Source: DATJZH01 sp035499215 (GTDB lineage Bacteria > Actinomycetota > Actinomycetes > Streptosporangiales > Streptosporangiaceae). From it: 13,702 nucleotides of DNA. Shown here piece after piece: positions 6,106 to 13,064 of the stretch. The notes beneath the pieces were generated by a model that ran no database searches, was not told the origin of the DNA, and saw only the letters and a program-made list of their open reading frames with translations. The stretch covers positions 1 through 13,702 of the forward strand of contig DATJZH010000156.1 of the NCBI GenBank assembly GCA_035499215.1, written 5' to 3'. Each line of letters starts with the position of its first letter. Within the stretch, counting starts at the first letter, position 1. The translations under genes and the position numbers were made by a program.

Positions 6106-7002
6106 GTGGAGTACTTCCTCGGCGTGGTGGCCGCGGCCCTGCTCGGGGTTGGCTTCGTCCTCCAGCAGGACGCCGCGCAGCAGGCGCCGAAGGCCCATTT
6201 CCTGCGCATCCAGCTGCTGGCCGATCTGCTGCGCCGCCCGCGGTGGCTGGCGGGACTGATCACCATGGTGGCGGGAGACCTGCTGTCCGGGTGGGTCGTT
6301 GGCCACATGGTGCTGTCGCTCGCCGAGCCCCTGCTGGCCACGAGCCTGCTGTTCGCTCTCCTGCTCGCCGGGCCGCTGTCCGGGCAGCCCGTGCATCGAC
6401 TGGAAATGGCCGGGGCACTGATTCTCATGGCCGGAGTGACAGCACTGTCGCTGGCGCGTTCTGTCCGCTCTCCGCAGGTGTACGTCGGGTCATCCGCCTT
6501 CTGGCCGTTCGCGGGGGCCGCGGTTGTGTTCCTCGCCTTCGTATGCGCCGAGCTGGGACGCCGGCGCGCGGCTGACCAGCGGGCCATCCTGACCGGAATA
6601 AGCGCCGGGCTCATCTTCGGGATTGCCGATGCGCTCACCCGGCGGACCGTCCAGATAGCTGACACCGGTCACTTCACGGCACTGCTGGCGAGCTGGCCCG
6701 GCTACTGCCTGGTAGCTGTCAGCCTGGTCGGGCTGTGGCTCATGGAGAGCGCCTTCAGCGCCGCCCCGCTGCACGCCTCCCTGCCAGGCATCACCGCGGC
6801 TGAGCCGGTTTCCGGGATCGTGCTCGGCATCGTCGTCTTCCGCGACAGCGTGCACGTGTCCGCCGGGACCATCGCGCTCGAGGCCTGCGGGCTGATCGCG
6901 CTCGTCGTCGGCGTGATCATGGTGGCCAGGGCCCCGGCGCTCTCGCGGCTGCGCAGGCTTCACCCGCCGCATAAGACCGCTCGCCACGCTCGGGCTGGCT
7001 GA
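6106..7002 (+). CDS. DMT-superfamily (EamA-like) permease
   Basis: A 298-residue polytopic membrane protein with about nine hydrophobic helices. It shows the inverted-duplication look of drug/metabolite transporters: SLAEPLLATSLLFALLLAG (about 71-89) in the first half echoes TAAEPVSGIVLGIVVFRDSV (about 230-249) in the second. The N-terminus LLGVGFVLQQDAAQQAP is typical of an actinobacterial DMT subgroup. The substrate is unknown. The start is GTG at 6106. The region ahead of it lacks a good ribosome binding site, so the start is uncertain, but the first helix begins right after it. The C-terminal 25 residues are basic and probably cytoplasmic. It converges on the hydrolase gene. Confidence 0.88.
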   Translation: MEYFLGVVAAALLGVGFVLQQDAAQQAPKAHFLRIQLLADLLRRPRWLAGLITMVAGDLLSGWVVGHMVLSLAEPLLATSLLFALLLAGPLSGQPVHRLEMAGALILMAGVTALSLARSVRSPQVYVGSSAFWPFAGAAVVFLAFVCAELGRRRAADQRAILTGISAGLIFGIADALTRRTVQIADTGHFTALLASWPGYCLVAVSLVGLWLMESAFSAAPLHASLPGITAAEPVSGIVLGIVVFRDSVHVSAGTIALEACGLIALVVGVIMVARAPALSRLRRLHPPHKTARHARAG

Positions 7003-7020
7003 TGCCCGACGGCAGCCGGT

Positions 7021-7040
7021 CCGGGACGCTGGCGTCCCGG
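7021..7040. terminator. Strong hairpin between convergent permease and hydrolase genes
   Basis: CCGGGACGC and GCGTCCCGG are perfect complements with two bases between them, in practice an eight-pair stem with a four-base loop. Weaker outer pairing is possible between TGCCCGACG near 7003 and CGTCCGGGCA near 7078. It lies 19 bases after the permease stop and 58 bases past the hydrolase stop. There is no U-tract. Confidence 0.6.
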
Positions 7041-7097
7041 CGGTCATCGCGGTGACGGCGCACGCAGGCACGGCGGGCGTCCGGGCATTGCCATAGA

Positions 7098-7982
7098 TCA
7101 GGCCAGCACGAGCCGCCCGGCGATGACGTTGGCGGCTGCCTGGTCCAGCAGAATGGTGTAATGATTGGTGCCCGGGACGGTCTGCACGGTCAGCGCGGCC
7201 ACTTTGGCCTGCCAGTACGCGGCGAGCTCGTCGGGGATCATGCCGGGCGGCTGGCCGAACATGCCGGCCGGCGCCCGCAGCAGCGGGGTCGGGCTGTCAA
7301 GGCGGCCCAGGGCCGCCGCGATGCGCTCGCCGGACAGCAGCAGTTCCCGGCTGTCGCCGTGCACCGATTCCGGCACCACGCGGGAGCGCAGCGCGCCGGG
7401 CTCGCCGGTGAGATCGTAACGGACGTACTGCTCGGCGTCTGCGGTCCAGGACTTTGCGAAGGCCGGGTGGGCTTGCCAGAACTGGATGTACGCCTCGGGG
7501 GTCGGGAACGTCTCGCTCAGCCGGGCCAGGGCCGGCCCGAGGCTGGCCGCGAGCAGCGCATCAAGGTCGGCATCCGCCGGCACGGGCAGCGGCAGCCCGC
7601 CGTCGACCAGAACGAGCCGCCCGAAGGCCTCCGGATGGGCGTCCGCGGCCAGCAGCGCGATGTAGGCGCCCAGCGAGTGGCCGACCAGAACCGGCCGGCC
7701 GAGGCCGAGCCCGAGCACCGCATCGCGCAGATCGGCGCCGTGCTGGTCGAGACCGTACGGGCCGGGCAGTGCGGCACTGTGCCCGCGGCCGCGCAGGTCA
7801 ATGGCGTACAGCGTCCAGTCTTCCGGGAGCGCCCGGGCCACCGCCCGCCAGCAGACGGCGCTGGCCGTGATGCCGTGCACCGCTATCACGGGCCGCGGCC
7901 CGGCGCCCCAGGACAGGACCCGCAGCGTGCCGCCTGCCACGTCCGTGTCGTAGATCTTGGCGGGCATGTCCACAATGATCAC
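7098..7982 (-). CDS. Alpha/beta-fold hydrolase
   Basis: A 294-residue cytosolic serine-type hydrolase. The strand VIAVHGITAS (about 32-41) supplies the HG oxyanion turn, the nucleophile elbow GHSLG puts Ser103 at its centre, and the C-terminal TNHYTIL supplies His274. IDLRGRGHS (61-69) is typical of the family. The usual acid position after strand 7 (LLRAPAGMFGQPPG) holds Gly243 where relatives often have Asp or Asn. Asp127 in VLVDGG, after strand 6, is the likeliest substitute. The substrate is unknown. The start is uncertain: GTG 7982 lies only two bases from GAGGAG, GTG 7973 lies 11 bases away, and ATG 7967 lies 17 bases away. Upstream is the 15-bp repeat. Confidence 0.92.
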   Translation of the reverse strand: MIIVDMPAKIYDTDVAGGTLRVLSWGAGPRPVIAVHGITASAVCWRAVARALPEDWTLYAIDLRGRGHSAALPGPYGLDQHGADLRDAVLGLGLGRPVLVGHSLGAYIALLAADAHPEAFGRLVLVDGGLPLPVPADADLDALLAASLGPALARLSETFPTPEAYIQFWQAHPAFAKSWTADAEQYVRYDLTGEPGALRSRVVPESVHGDSRELLLSGERIAAALGRLDSPTPLLRAPAGMFGQPPGMIPDELAAYWQAKVAALTVQTVPGTNHYTILLDQAAANVIAGRLVLA

Positions 7983-7989
7983 TTCTCCT

Positions 7990-8094
7990 CGTTATCGGCG
8001 CGGGCGGTCGCGGTGCGGGCAGTCCCGATGTGGTCAGTCCCGGCGCGGTCGGTAATGGCGCGGTCAGTATCGGTTCGGGGACTATCGGTCCGAT
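7990..8094. repeat. Degenerate 15-bp tandem repeat, about seven copies
   Basis: Seven consecutive 15-base units begin at 7990, 8005, 8020, 8035, 8050, 8065 and 8080. The consensus is roughly C-R-G-T-M-W-C-G-G-Y-G-C-G-G-K. Copies 3 and 4 are the closest pair, and the last is the most diverged. The first unit touches the GAGGAG ribosome binding site of the hydrolase, so the repeat occupies its leader or promoter region. Confidence 0.75.
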
Positions 8095-8468
8095 TTCATC
8101 ACGAAGGCACCGCTGTCCTGCGGTCCGGCCAGGACGGCGACGAGCGGCATGCCGCGACCTGGCGGATCGAAGTGCAGTGAGCTCGCTCGCCGGCCAGCCG
8201 ATGCGGACGAGGCCAGCCAATCGATCAGCTGACACGATAGCGCGCCGCGGTGCGGGTAGTCGCCAGCGGGCGCCGGCGCAGCATGCCGGCGCGGAAGATC
8301 AGCGGCCGTGCAGGTCAACGCGCTGGCAATGGCTGCAGCGGTCAAGATATAACTTGACATCTCGGCCGAGCCCGATGCACCGTAGGTGCCGAGGAGCCGA
8401 TGCCGCGATCGCCGGGTGCGATGAGTTCCGGCCACAATCCTGGTCTGCATGACTGAACACGTCCGACC

Positions 8469-8476
8469 GGAGGAGG
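8469..8476 (+). promoter_or_regulatory. Ribosome binding site of the MMPL transporter
   Basis: GGAGGAGG ends five bases before GTG 8482. This favours that start over the in-frame ATG at 8449, which has no such signal. Confidence 0.8.
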
Positions 8477-8481
8477 ATCGG

Positions 8482-10623
8482 GTGACTGAGGATCGGGCGG
8501 CTGCCGCGCGGGCCGGCAAGGTCAACCGGGTTGCCGCACTACCGTGCGGGAAGCGTACTAAGTACCTGGTGGTGGTGTTCTGGCTGATCGTCGTGGCTCT
8601 GGTCGGGTCGCTGGCGGGCAAGCTGCAGGGCGCGGAGAAGAACGACGCGTCCTCGTACCTGCCGGCCAGCGCGGAGTCCACCCAGGAACTGAACCTGCAG
8701 GCCAGGTTTGTCTCCAGGAACCTGAACCCGGCCGTCGTCGTTTACCAGCGGCGGTCCGGGATTACCGTGGCGGACCTGCGCAAGGCCGCCGCTGACGCCC
8801 GCGCTTTCGCTGCGCTGCCTGCCGTGCACGGGCGCGTGGTCGGGCCGATCCCGTCCCGTGACCATCAGGCCCTGGAGACCATCGCGGGAGCCGATCTCGG
8901 CTATGGCGCCAACATCAGCAGCTTCGTCAGCACGCTGACGGCGACGGCGGCGGCAGGGGATCCTGGCCTCAGCGTGCACGTCACCGGGCCCGCGGCCAGC
9001 GCCGCGGACGAGGTCAAGATCTTCAAGGGCATCGACACCACGCTGCTGTACGCCACCCTGGCGGTGGTCATCGTGCTGCTGCTGCTGACCTACCGCAGCC
9101 CGGTCCTGTGGCTGCTGCCGATCATGTCCGCAGGGGTGGCGCTGACCGTGGCAGAGGCCGTCATCTACGTGCTGACCAGGCACGGCCTGACGGTCAACGG
9201 GCAGAGCGGGGGGATCCTGGTGGTGCTGGTGCTCGGCGCGAGCACCGATTACGCGCTGCTGCTGATCGCCCGGTACCGGGAGGAACTGCGCCGGCACGAA
9301 GACCGGCACGAGGCGATGGCCGTGGCCCTCGGGCGGGCCGGGCCCGCGATCACGGCGAGCGGCGCGACCGTGATCGCCGGCATGCTCTGCCTGCTCGTCG
9401 CCAGGTCCGCGGACATCTCCGGCCTGGGCCCGGTGGCGGCGATCGGCATCGCCGTCGGCCTGCTCGCCATGATCACGCTACTGCCGGCGCTGCTGGTGAT
9501 CTTCGGCCGGTGGATCTTCTGGCCGGTGCGGCCCGCCTACGGCTCCGCCGAGCCGACCACCCGCGGGCTGTGGGCCCGGACGGGCCAGTCCATCGCCCGC
9601 CGCCCGCGGGTCGTGTGGGCGGTCACCGCCGTGGTGCTCGGCTGCTTCGCGCTCGGCATGATCGGCTTCAAGGTCGGGTCGCTGACCACTGCGCAGTCTT
9701 TCCGCGGCACGCCGTCCTCGGTGGCGGGCGAGCAGGTGCTCGCCCGGCATTTCCCGGCCGGCGGCGGCGAGCCGGTCGCGGTGATCGGCAGCGCGAAGGC
9801 CGCCGCGGCATTGCGCGGCGCGCTGGCGGGAACCGCGGGGATCGCCGCGGTGACGCCGCCGGTGACCAAGGATGGCCTGGTGTATCTGCAGGGCACCCTG
9901 ACCGGCAGGCCGGACAGTAGTGCTTCCTACGCTACCGTCGACCGGGTCCGCACGGCCGTGCACCGTATTCCCGGTTCCGGCGCTGAGGTCGGCGGCGGCA
10001 CCGCTGTCACGATGGACGTCGAGCGGTACGCCACCCGCGACCGGGACGTGATCATCCCGCTGGTGCTCCTGGTGGTCCTGCTCATTCTCGGCCTGCTGCT
10101 GCGGGCGGTGGTGGCGCCGGTGGTGCTGATCGGCACCGTGATCCTGTCGTTTGCCGCCGCGCTCGGCCTGTCGGCGCTGGCATTCCGGCACCTGTTCGGC
10201 TTCGCCGGCGCGGACACCACGGTGCCGTTGTTCGTCTTCGTGTTCCTGGTCGCCCTGGGCATCGACTACAACATCTTCCTGATGACCAGGGTCCGGGAGG
10301 AATCCATCCGGACCGGCAGCACCCAGCGCGGCGCCCTCACCGGGCTCGCGGCCACCGGCGGCGTCATCACCTCGGCTGGCTTCGTGCTCGCCGGAACCTT
10401 CGCCATGCTTGCGACCCTGCCCCTGGTGGAGTTCACCGAGATCGGCTTCGCTGTTGCGCTCGGGGTGCTGCTCGACACCATCGTCGTGCGGTCCGTGCTG
10501 GTTACCGCGCTCACTCTCGACATCGGGCGCTGGATGTGGTGGCCGAGCGGGTTGAGCCGGGACCGGGATGAGGACAGCCCGATGATCTCCCACGGTGCAG
10601 CCGAGGTTGCCAGCCGGAACTGA
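8482..10623 (+). CDS. MMPL/RND-family transporter
   Basis: A 713-residue inner-membrane transporter with the duplicated RND layout. One membrane helix near residue 30 is followed by an extracytoplasmic domain (about 45-185) and five helices containing GASTDYALLLIARYREEL. The second half repeats this, with a helix near 385-405, a second outer domain and five helices containing VALGIDYNIFLMTRVREES. Asp256-Tyr257 and Asp595-Tyr596 are the paired proton-relay residues expected of active MMPL proteins. Such proteins export lipids or hydrophobic drugs, but the substrate here cannot be inferred. The tail SRDRDEDSPMISHG is short and polar. No TetR-type repressor or lipid-synthesis gene adjoins it. 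The start is GTG 8482. Confidence 0.95.
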   Translation: MTEDRAAAARAGKVNRVAALPCGKRTKYLVVVFWLIVVALVGSLAGKLQGAEKNDASSYLPASAESTQELNLQARFVSRNLNPAVVVYQRRSGITVADLRKAAADARAFAALPAVHGRVVGPIPSRDHQALETIAGADLGYGANISSFVSTLTATAAAGDPGLSVHVTGPAASAADEVKIFKGIDTTLLYATLAVVIVLLLLTYRSPVLWLLPIMSAGVALTVAEAVIYVLTRHGLTVNGQSGGILVVLVLGASTDYALLLIARYREELRRHEDRHEAMAVALGRAGPAITASGATVIAGMLCLLVARSADISGLGPVAAIGIAVGLLAMITLLPALLVIFGRWIFWPVRPAYGSAEPTTRGLWARTGQSIARRPRVVWAVTAVVLGCFALGMIGFKVGSLTTAQSFRGTPSSVAGEQVLARHFPAGGGEPVAVIGSAKAAAALRGALAGTAGIAAVTPPVTKDGLVYLQGTLTGRPDSSASYATVDRVRTAVHRIPGSGAEVGGGTAVTMDVERYATRDRDVIIPLVLLVVLLILGLLLRAVVAPVVLIGTVILSFAAALGLSALAFRHLFGFAGADTTVPLFVFVFLVALGIDYNIFLMTRVREESIRTGSTQRGALTGLAATGGVITSAGFVLAGTFAMLATLPLVEFTEIGFAVALGVLLDTIVVRSVLVTALTLDIGRWMWWPSGLSRDRDEDSPMISHGAAEVASRN

Positions 10624-10650
10624 GGTGTCGAGGGTGCAGGCCGGCGATCA

Positions 10651-10665
10651 GGCCCGGGCCGGGCC
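10651..10665 (+). terminator. Possible terminator hairpin after the MMPL gene
   Basis: GGCCCG-GGC-CGGGCC is a perfect six-pair stem starting 28 bases after the MMPL stop. It has no U-tract and a tight three-base loop. Confidence 0.35.
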
Positions 10666-10752
10666 CAGGGCGGCGCCTAAGCCGCTCGCTGTCAGATCCA
10701 TCGGTTGCGCGGCCAGCCGTCGCCGGCGAGCGCGCTCGGCTGGGCCGGCCAG

Positions 10753-10777
10753 ATTCGCATGCACCTGCATTGCGAAT
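10753..10777. promoter_or_regulatory. Long near-perfect inverted repeat
   Basis: ATTCGCATGCA (11 bases) is followed by CC and then by TGCATTGCGAAT, its complement with one extra T. It could be a regulator site or an RNA hairpin (seven pairs, a bulge, three pairs, a four-base loop). It lies 130 bases past the MMPL stop and 243 bases ahead of the secreted protein. Confidence 0.45.
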
Positions 10778-10989
10778 TGAACTGCATATTGGACTCCGCG
10801 CCGCTAAATGGCTTAATAAGGTGGCTAGGGCGGCAGAGTTATCGAAATGATCCGATACTCGCTGTCGGCCGACCGCGCGACCGGGGCCCGGGCTGTTTTG
10901 CGGCATAATTGTCGCGATACGGGCTGCCCGGCTCGCCCGTTCCGGTGAACTGATGATGACGCAAATGCAGTGGGGTGGGTCTACACTTG

Positions 10990-10998
10990 TGTTATACA
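10990..10998 (+). promoter_or_regulatory. Possible extended -10 promoter of the beta-helix gene
   Basis: TGTTATACA fits an extended -10 (TGn plus TATACA). A start of transcription near 11005 would give a leader of about 15 bases beginning at the ribosome binding site. No -35 is visible at the right distance, so this is tentative. Confidence 0.3.
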
Positions 10999-11004
10999 TT
11001 ACCT

Positions 11005-11012
11005 GAGGGGGG
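11005..11012 (+). promoter_or_regulatory. Ribosome binding site of the beta-helix protein
   Basis: GAGGGGGG lies seven bases before ATG 11020. That ATG opens directly onto a signal peptide, which excludes the in-frame start at 10975. Confidence 0.8.
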
Positions 11013-11019
11013 TCGGCAA

Positions 11020-12081
11020 ATGCGCACAATTCCAGCAAAGACTGCCGCCGCCGTCCTGGTCGGCGCCGCGCTCGTGGCCGCGGGCCCGGCGTCCGCCTCG
11101 ATGGCGCGGACCGCTCGCAAGGCTATTAGCGTCCCGTGCAGCGCCGCTGCGCTCGCCGCGGCCATCACCGGGGCCAGCAATGGCGGGATACTGAGCCTGA
11201 AAGGCTCCTGTACCTACCGGCTGGCGGCTCCGCTGCCGGCCATCAGCGCGAACCTCACCATCCGCGGTGACGGGGCGACTCTCGAGCGCAGTTCTGCGCC
11301 GGGTACCCCGGACTTCACCATGCTGGAGGTGGCCGGCCACGTTGACCTCGCCATCAGCAAGCTGACCTTCACCGGCGATACGACCGCTACAAACGGCGGC
11401 GCTATCGCAAACAGCGGCACGCTCACGGTGACCGGCGTCACCTTCAGTAACAACGTGGCCGAAGATGGCGGCGCTCTCGAGAATTATGGCGTTGCTGCCA
11501 TTGCCAAGAGCAAATTCGTTAATAACCACGCCGGCTTCAATGGCGGTGCCGTTCACAACGAGGGCTCGGTGACTGTCACCGATAGCCGGTTTTCCGGCAA
11601 TTCGGCCGGGAACTTCGGCGCAGGCATCTTCGACGGCGTCGAGGGAAACGCGGCGGCGATCACCGGCAGCGCCTTCCGGCAAAACAAGGCTGAAGCTGGC
11701 GGTGCCATCTACAACGAGGATGTCGTCAGACTCACCCGGACCGTGATCTCCGGCGGCAGCGCCAGCGGCCAGGGCGGCGGGATATATAACGACTGGGGAC
11801 TGACCGTCACGAGCAGCAAGGTCCTGCGTAATACCGCAGCCGCGGGCGGCGGCATCTACAACGGCGACTTGTTCGGCCCGCCCGGTACGGTGGTGCTGAA
11901 AGGGTCCACGGTGACCGGCAACAAGCCCGACAACTGCGAGCCGGTCAACTCCATTGCGTCCTGCCGCGACCCGGCAGTGCGTCGGGCCGCCAGCGCCGGC
12001 TCTGCCGGTCGCGGCCGGAGCCAGCCGATCGACCGTGCCAGGGCGCTAGCCAGAGATTTCTCGCCGCGGGCTGGTGGCTGA
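11020..12081 (+). CDS. Secreted right-handed beta-helix repeat protein
   Basis: A 353-residue exported protein. Residues 1-26 are a signal peptide (MRTIPAK, hydrophobic AAAVLVGAALVAAG, then PASA before the cut). A cap region with C40 and C64 is followed by a ladder of about 25-residue coils. Each coil carries a GG-A/G-I/V/L-x-N motif, at residues 126, 150, 175, 200 (GAGIFD), 227, 252 and 276. This is the pattern of polymorphic-outer-membrane-repeat or pectate-lyase-like beta-helices. C306 and C315 may form a closing disulfide. No catalytic residues are evident; adhesion or carbohydrate binding is a guess. Residues 317-353 form an Arg/Ala-rich tail unlike the rest. Codon use is somewhat AT-richer than in neighbouring genes (AAT, GAT, ATA). 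Confidence 0.88.
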   Translation: MRTIPAKTAAAVLVGAALVAAGPASASMARTARKAISVPCSAAALAAAITGASNGGILSLKGSCTYRLAAPLPAISANLTIRGDGATLERSSAPGTPDFTMLEVAGHVDLAISKLTFTGDTTATNGGAIANSGTLTVTGVTFSNNVAEDGGALENYGVAAIAKSKFVNNHAGFNGGAVHNEGSVTVTDSRFSGNSAGNFGAGIFDGVEGNAAAITGSAFRQNKAEAGGAIYNEDVVRLTRTVISGGSASGQGGGIYNDWGLTVTSSKVLRNTAAAGGGIYNGDLFGPPGTVVLKGSTVTGNKPDNCEPVNSIASCRDPAVRRAASAGSAGRGRSQPIDRARALARDFSPRAGG

Positions 12082-12123
12082 CCGGCTCGCTGCGATAGCT
12101 GCACAGATCCCTGGCCGGCCCTG

Positions 12124-12149
12124 CGGCGGCGCGGGCGGGGACGCCGCCG
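12124..12149. terminator. Shared terminator hairpin between beta-helix and TMEM175 genes
   Basis: CGGCGGCG and CGCCGCCG pair perfectly over eight bases around a 10-base loop. The hairpin sits in the 181-base convergent gap (12082-12262), which otherwise holds no convincing ORF. There is no U-tract. Confidence 0.5.
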
Positions 12150-12262
12150 AGGACTGTGCCCGCCAGGTTCTCCGCCACGGTGCCCGTCCCGGCAGGTCCG
12201 CCCTGGCGGCCAGCGTCGCCCGGCTCGCCCGCGCTGGCGCCGAATGCCCGCACTTGCAGGGA

Positions 12263-12925
12263 TCAGGCTGGGGGGGACGCGGTCGGGCCAGCGGGGACCC
12301 GCCGAGCTGACCAGTGATCCGCCGCCCACGGGGCGACAATGAGCAGCAGCCAGCAGTATTTCGCGGCGCTGGTGTTCACCCAGGCCAGGCCGATGGACAG
12401 GCAGATGACCAGTACGCTGGCCGCCGAGCGCGCCTGGCCGGCCCGCAGCGCTCGGTGGTCGGTTTCCTTGATCAGGAGGTCGTTGCGGCGCCCGAAGAGC
12501 ATCGTCGCCTGGGTCGCCAGGCTGGCGAACAGCAGGTTGACGGCGAAGATGGCGACTGCCAGCGGATTCTCGGAGTACGTCCCCAGCAGCTCGCTGGTGA
12601 AAGGCATGACGGTGATGGTGAGCAGAAACGCGAAGTTCCACCACGCCAGGCCCTCCCGCTGGCCGGCGACCTGCCGGAACACCCGGTAATGCGCCAGCCA
12701 GAACTGGGCGATGACGAAGAACGAGATCAGGTAGCTAATCAGCTGATCGGCTCCGTCGCCGAGCCGTCTGGCGAGTTCCGAGGCTGAGGTCTGGTCGGAA
12801 GCGGGCAGGGACGGAACCTTGAGCTGCAGGACCAGCAGCGTGAGCGCGATGGCCACCACGCCGTCGGACAGGGAAAGCAGGCGCCCCACACCCGGCAAGT
12901 CGCGGTGGCTGGCATCGGCGGACAT
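12263..12925 (-). CDS. TMEM175-family (DUF1211) potassium-channel-like membrane protein
   Basis: A 220-residue protein with about six membrane helices. Helix 1 carries the family signature in the form RLLSLSDGVVAIALTLLVLQL (residues 15-35). The usual FSD motif reads Leu19-Ser20-Asp21 here. The remaining helices lie near 62-80, 94-110, 121-141, 168-185 and 188-203. Bacterial members are tetrameric channels with weak potassium selectivity; ion preference here is unproven. The start is the ATG at 12925, where family-like sequence begins. The ribosome binding site is weak (GGACGG). The same frame stays open far upstream but only shadows the dehydrogenase gene. It is divergent from that gene across 139 bases. 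Confidence 0.9.
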   Translation of the reverse strand: MSADASHRDLPGVGRLLSLSDGVVAIALTLLVLQLKVPSLPASDQTSASELARRLGDGADQLISYLISFFVIAQFWLAHYRVFRQVAGQREGLAWWNFAFLLTITVMPFTSELLGTYSENPLAVAIFAVNLLFASLATQATMLFGRRNDLLIKETDHRALRAGQARSAASVLVICLSIGLAWVNTSAAKYCWLLLIVAPWAADHWSARRVPAGPTASPPA

Positions 12926-13029
12926 TGCCGTCCAGCTTTCCAGATCGCGTGCCGGGCTGTGCGGGGACTGCCCGGACCAGATTGGCCAGGCCCGATTGGA
13001 TGGGAGATCATCGAGCCGGGCAGCCGGCT

Positions 13030-13050
13030 GCGCCGGGGCCTTTCCGGCGC
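13030..13050 (+). promoter_or_regulatory. Hairpin just ahead of the dehydrogenase ribosome binding site
   Basis: GCGCCGG, loop GGCCTTT, CCGGCGC. The seven-pair stem ends three bases before GAGGAG (13054-13059), the ribosome binding site of the ATG at 13065. It could affect translation if it lies in the leader. Confidence 0.35.
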
Positions 13051-13064
13051 TGCGAGGAGAGATC

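Larger units (their letters stand above)
7983..8481. other. 499-base gap between divergent hydrolase and MMPL genes
   Basis: Besides the 15-bp repeat, this gap contains a perfect eight-pair hairpin at 8270-8292 (GCGCCGGC, loop GCAGCAT, GCCGGCGC). An AT-rich patch at 8341-8360 contains a TATAAC box (8348-8353) and a perfect TTGACA hexamer (8354-8359). TTGACA has no -10 box at 17 bases: TAGGTG lies 23 bases away. TATAAC has only CTGGCA 19 bases ahead of it. This patch is the likeliest promoter area for the MMPL gene. I see no convincing ORF. Confidence 0.5.
10624..11019. other. 396-base AT-richer gap upstream of the secreted protein gene
   Basis: The stretch from about 10750 to 11000 is clearly AT-richer than the rest of the window. 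It contains ATTGAACTGCATATTGG, GGCTTAATAAGG, GGCATAATTGTCGCGATAC and TTATACATTACC, together with a bulged dyad at 10753-10777. A weak promoter-like pair is TTGGAC (10789-10794) with CTTAAT (10812-10817), 17 bases apart. I see no convincing gene on either strand, and the base composition suggests a regulatory leader. Confidence 0.5.

Noticed and set aside
8354..8388. Consensus promoter for the MMPL gene using the perfect TTGACA
   Set aside because: The nearest -10-like box (TAGGTG) is 23 bases away, outside the usual 16-18. The hexamer is mentioned only as part of the gap description.
8030..8452. Plus-strand ORF of 140 codons in the hydrolase-MMPL gap
   Set aside because: Its first part is the 15-bp repeat and the rest is Arg/Ala-rich with no family pattern or ribosome binding site.
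8449..8481. ATG 8449 as the start of the MMPL transporter
   Set aside because: GTG 8482 has GGAGGAGG at ideal spacing, and the extra 11 residues are encoded by the ribosome binding site region itself.
9478..10593. Long minus-strand ORF of 371 codons
   Set aside because: It is antisense to the MMPL transporter, with low-complexity Gln/His/Asp-rich content and no ribosome binding site or family pattern.
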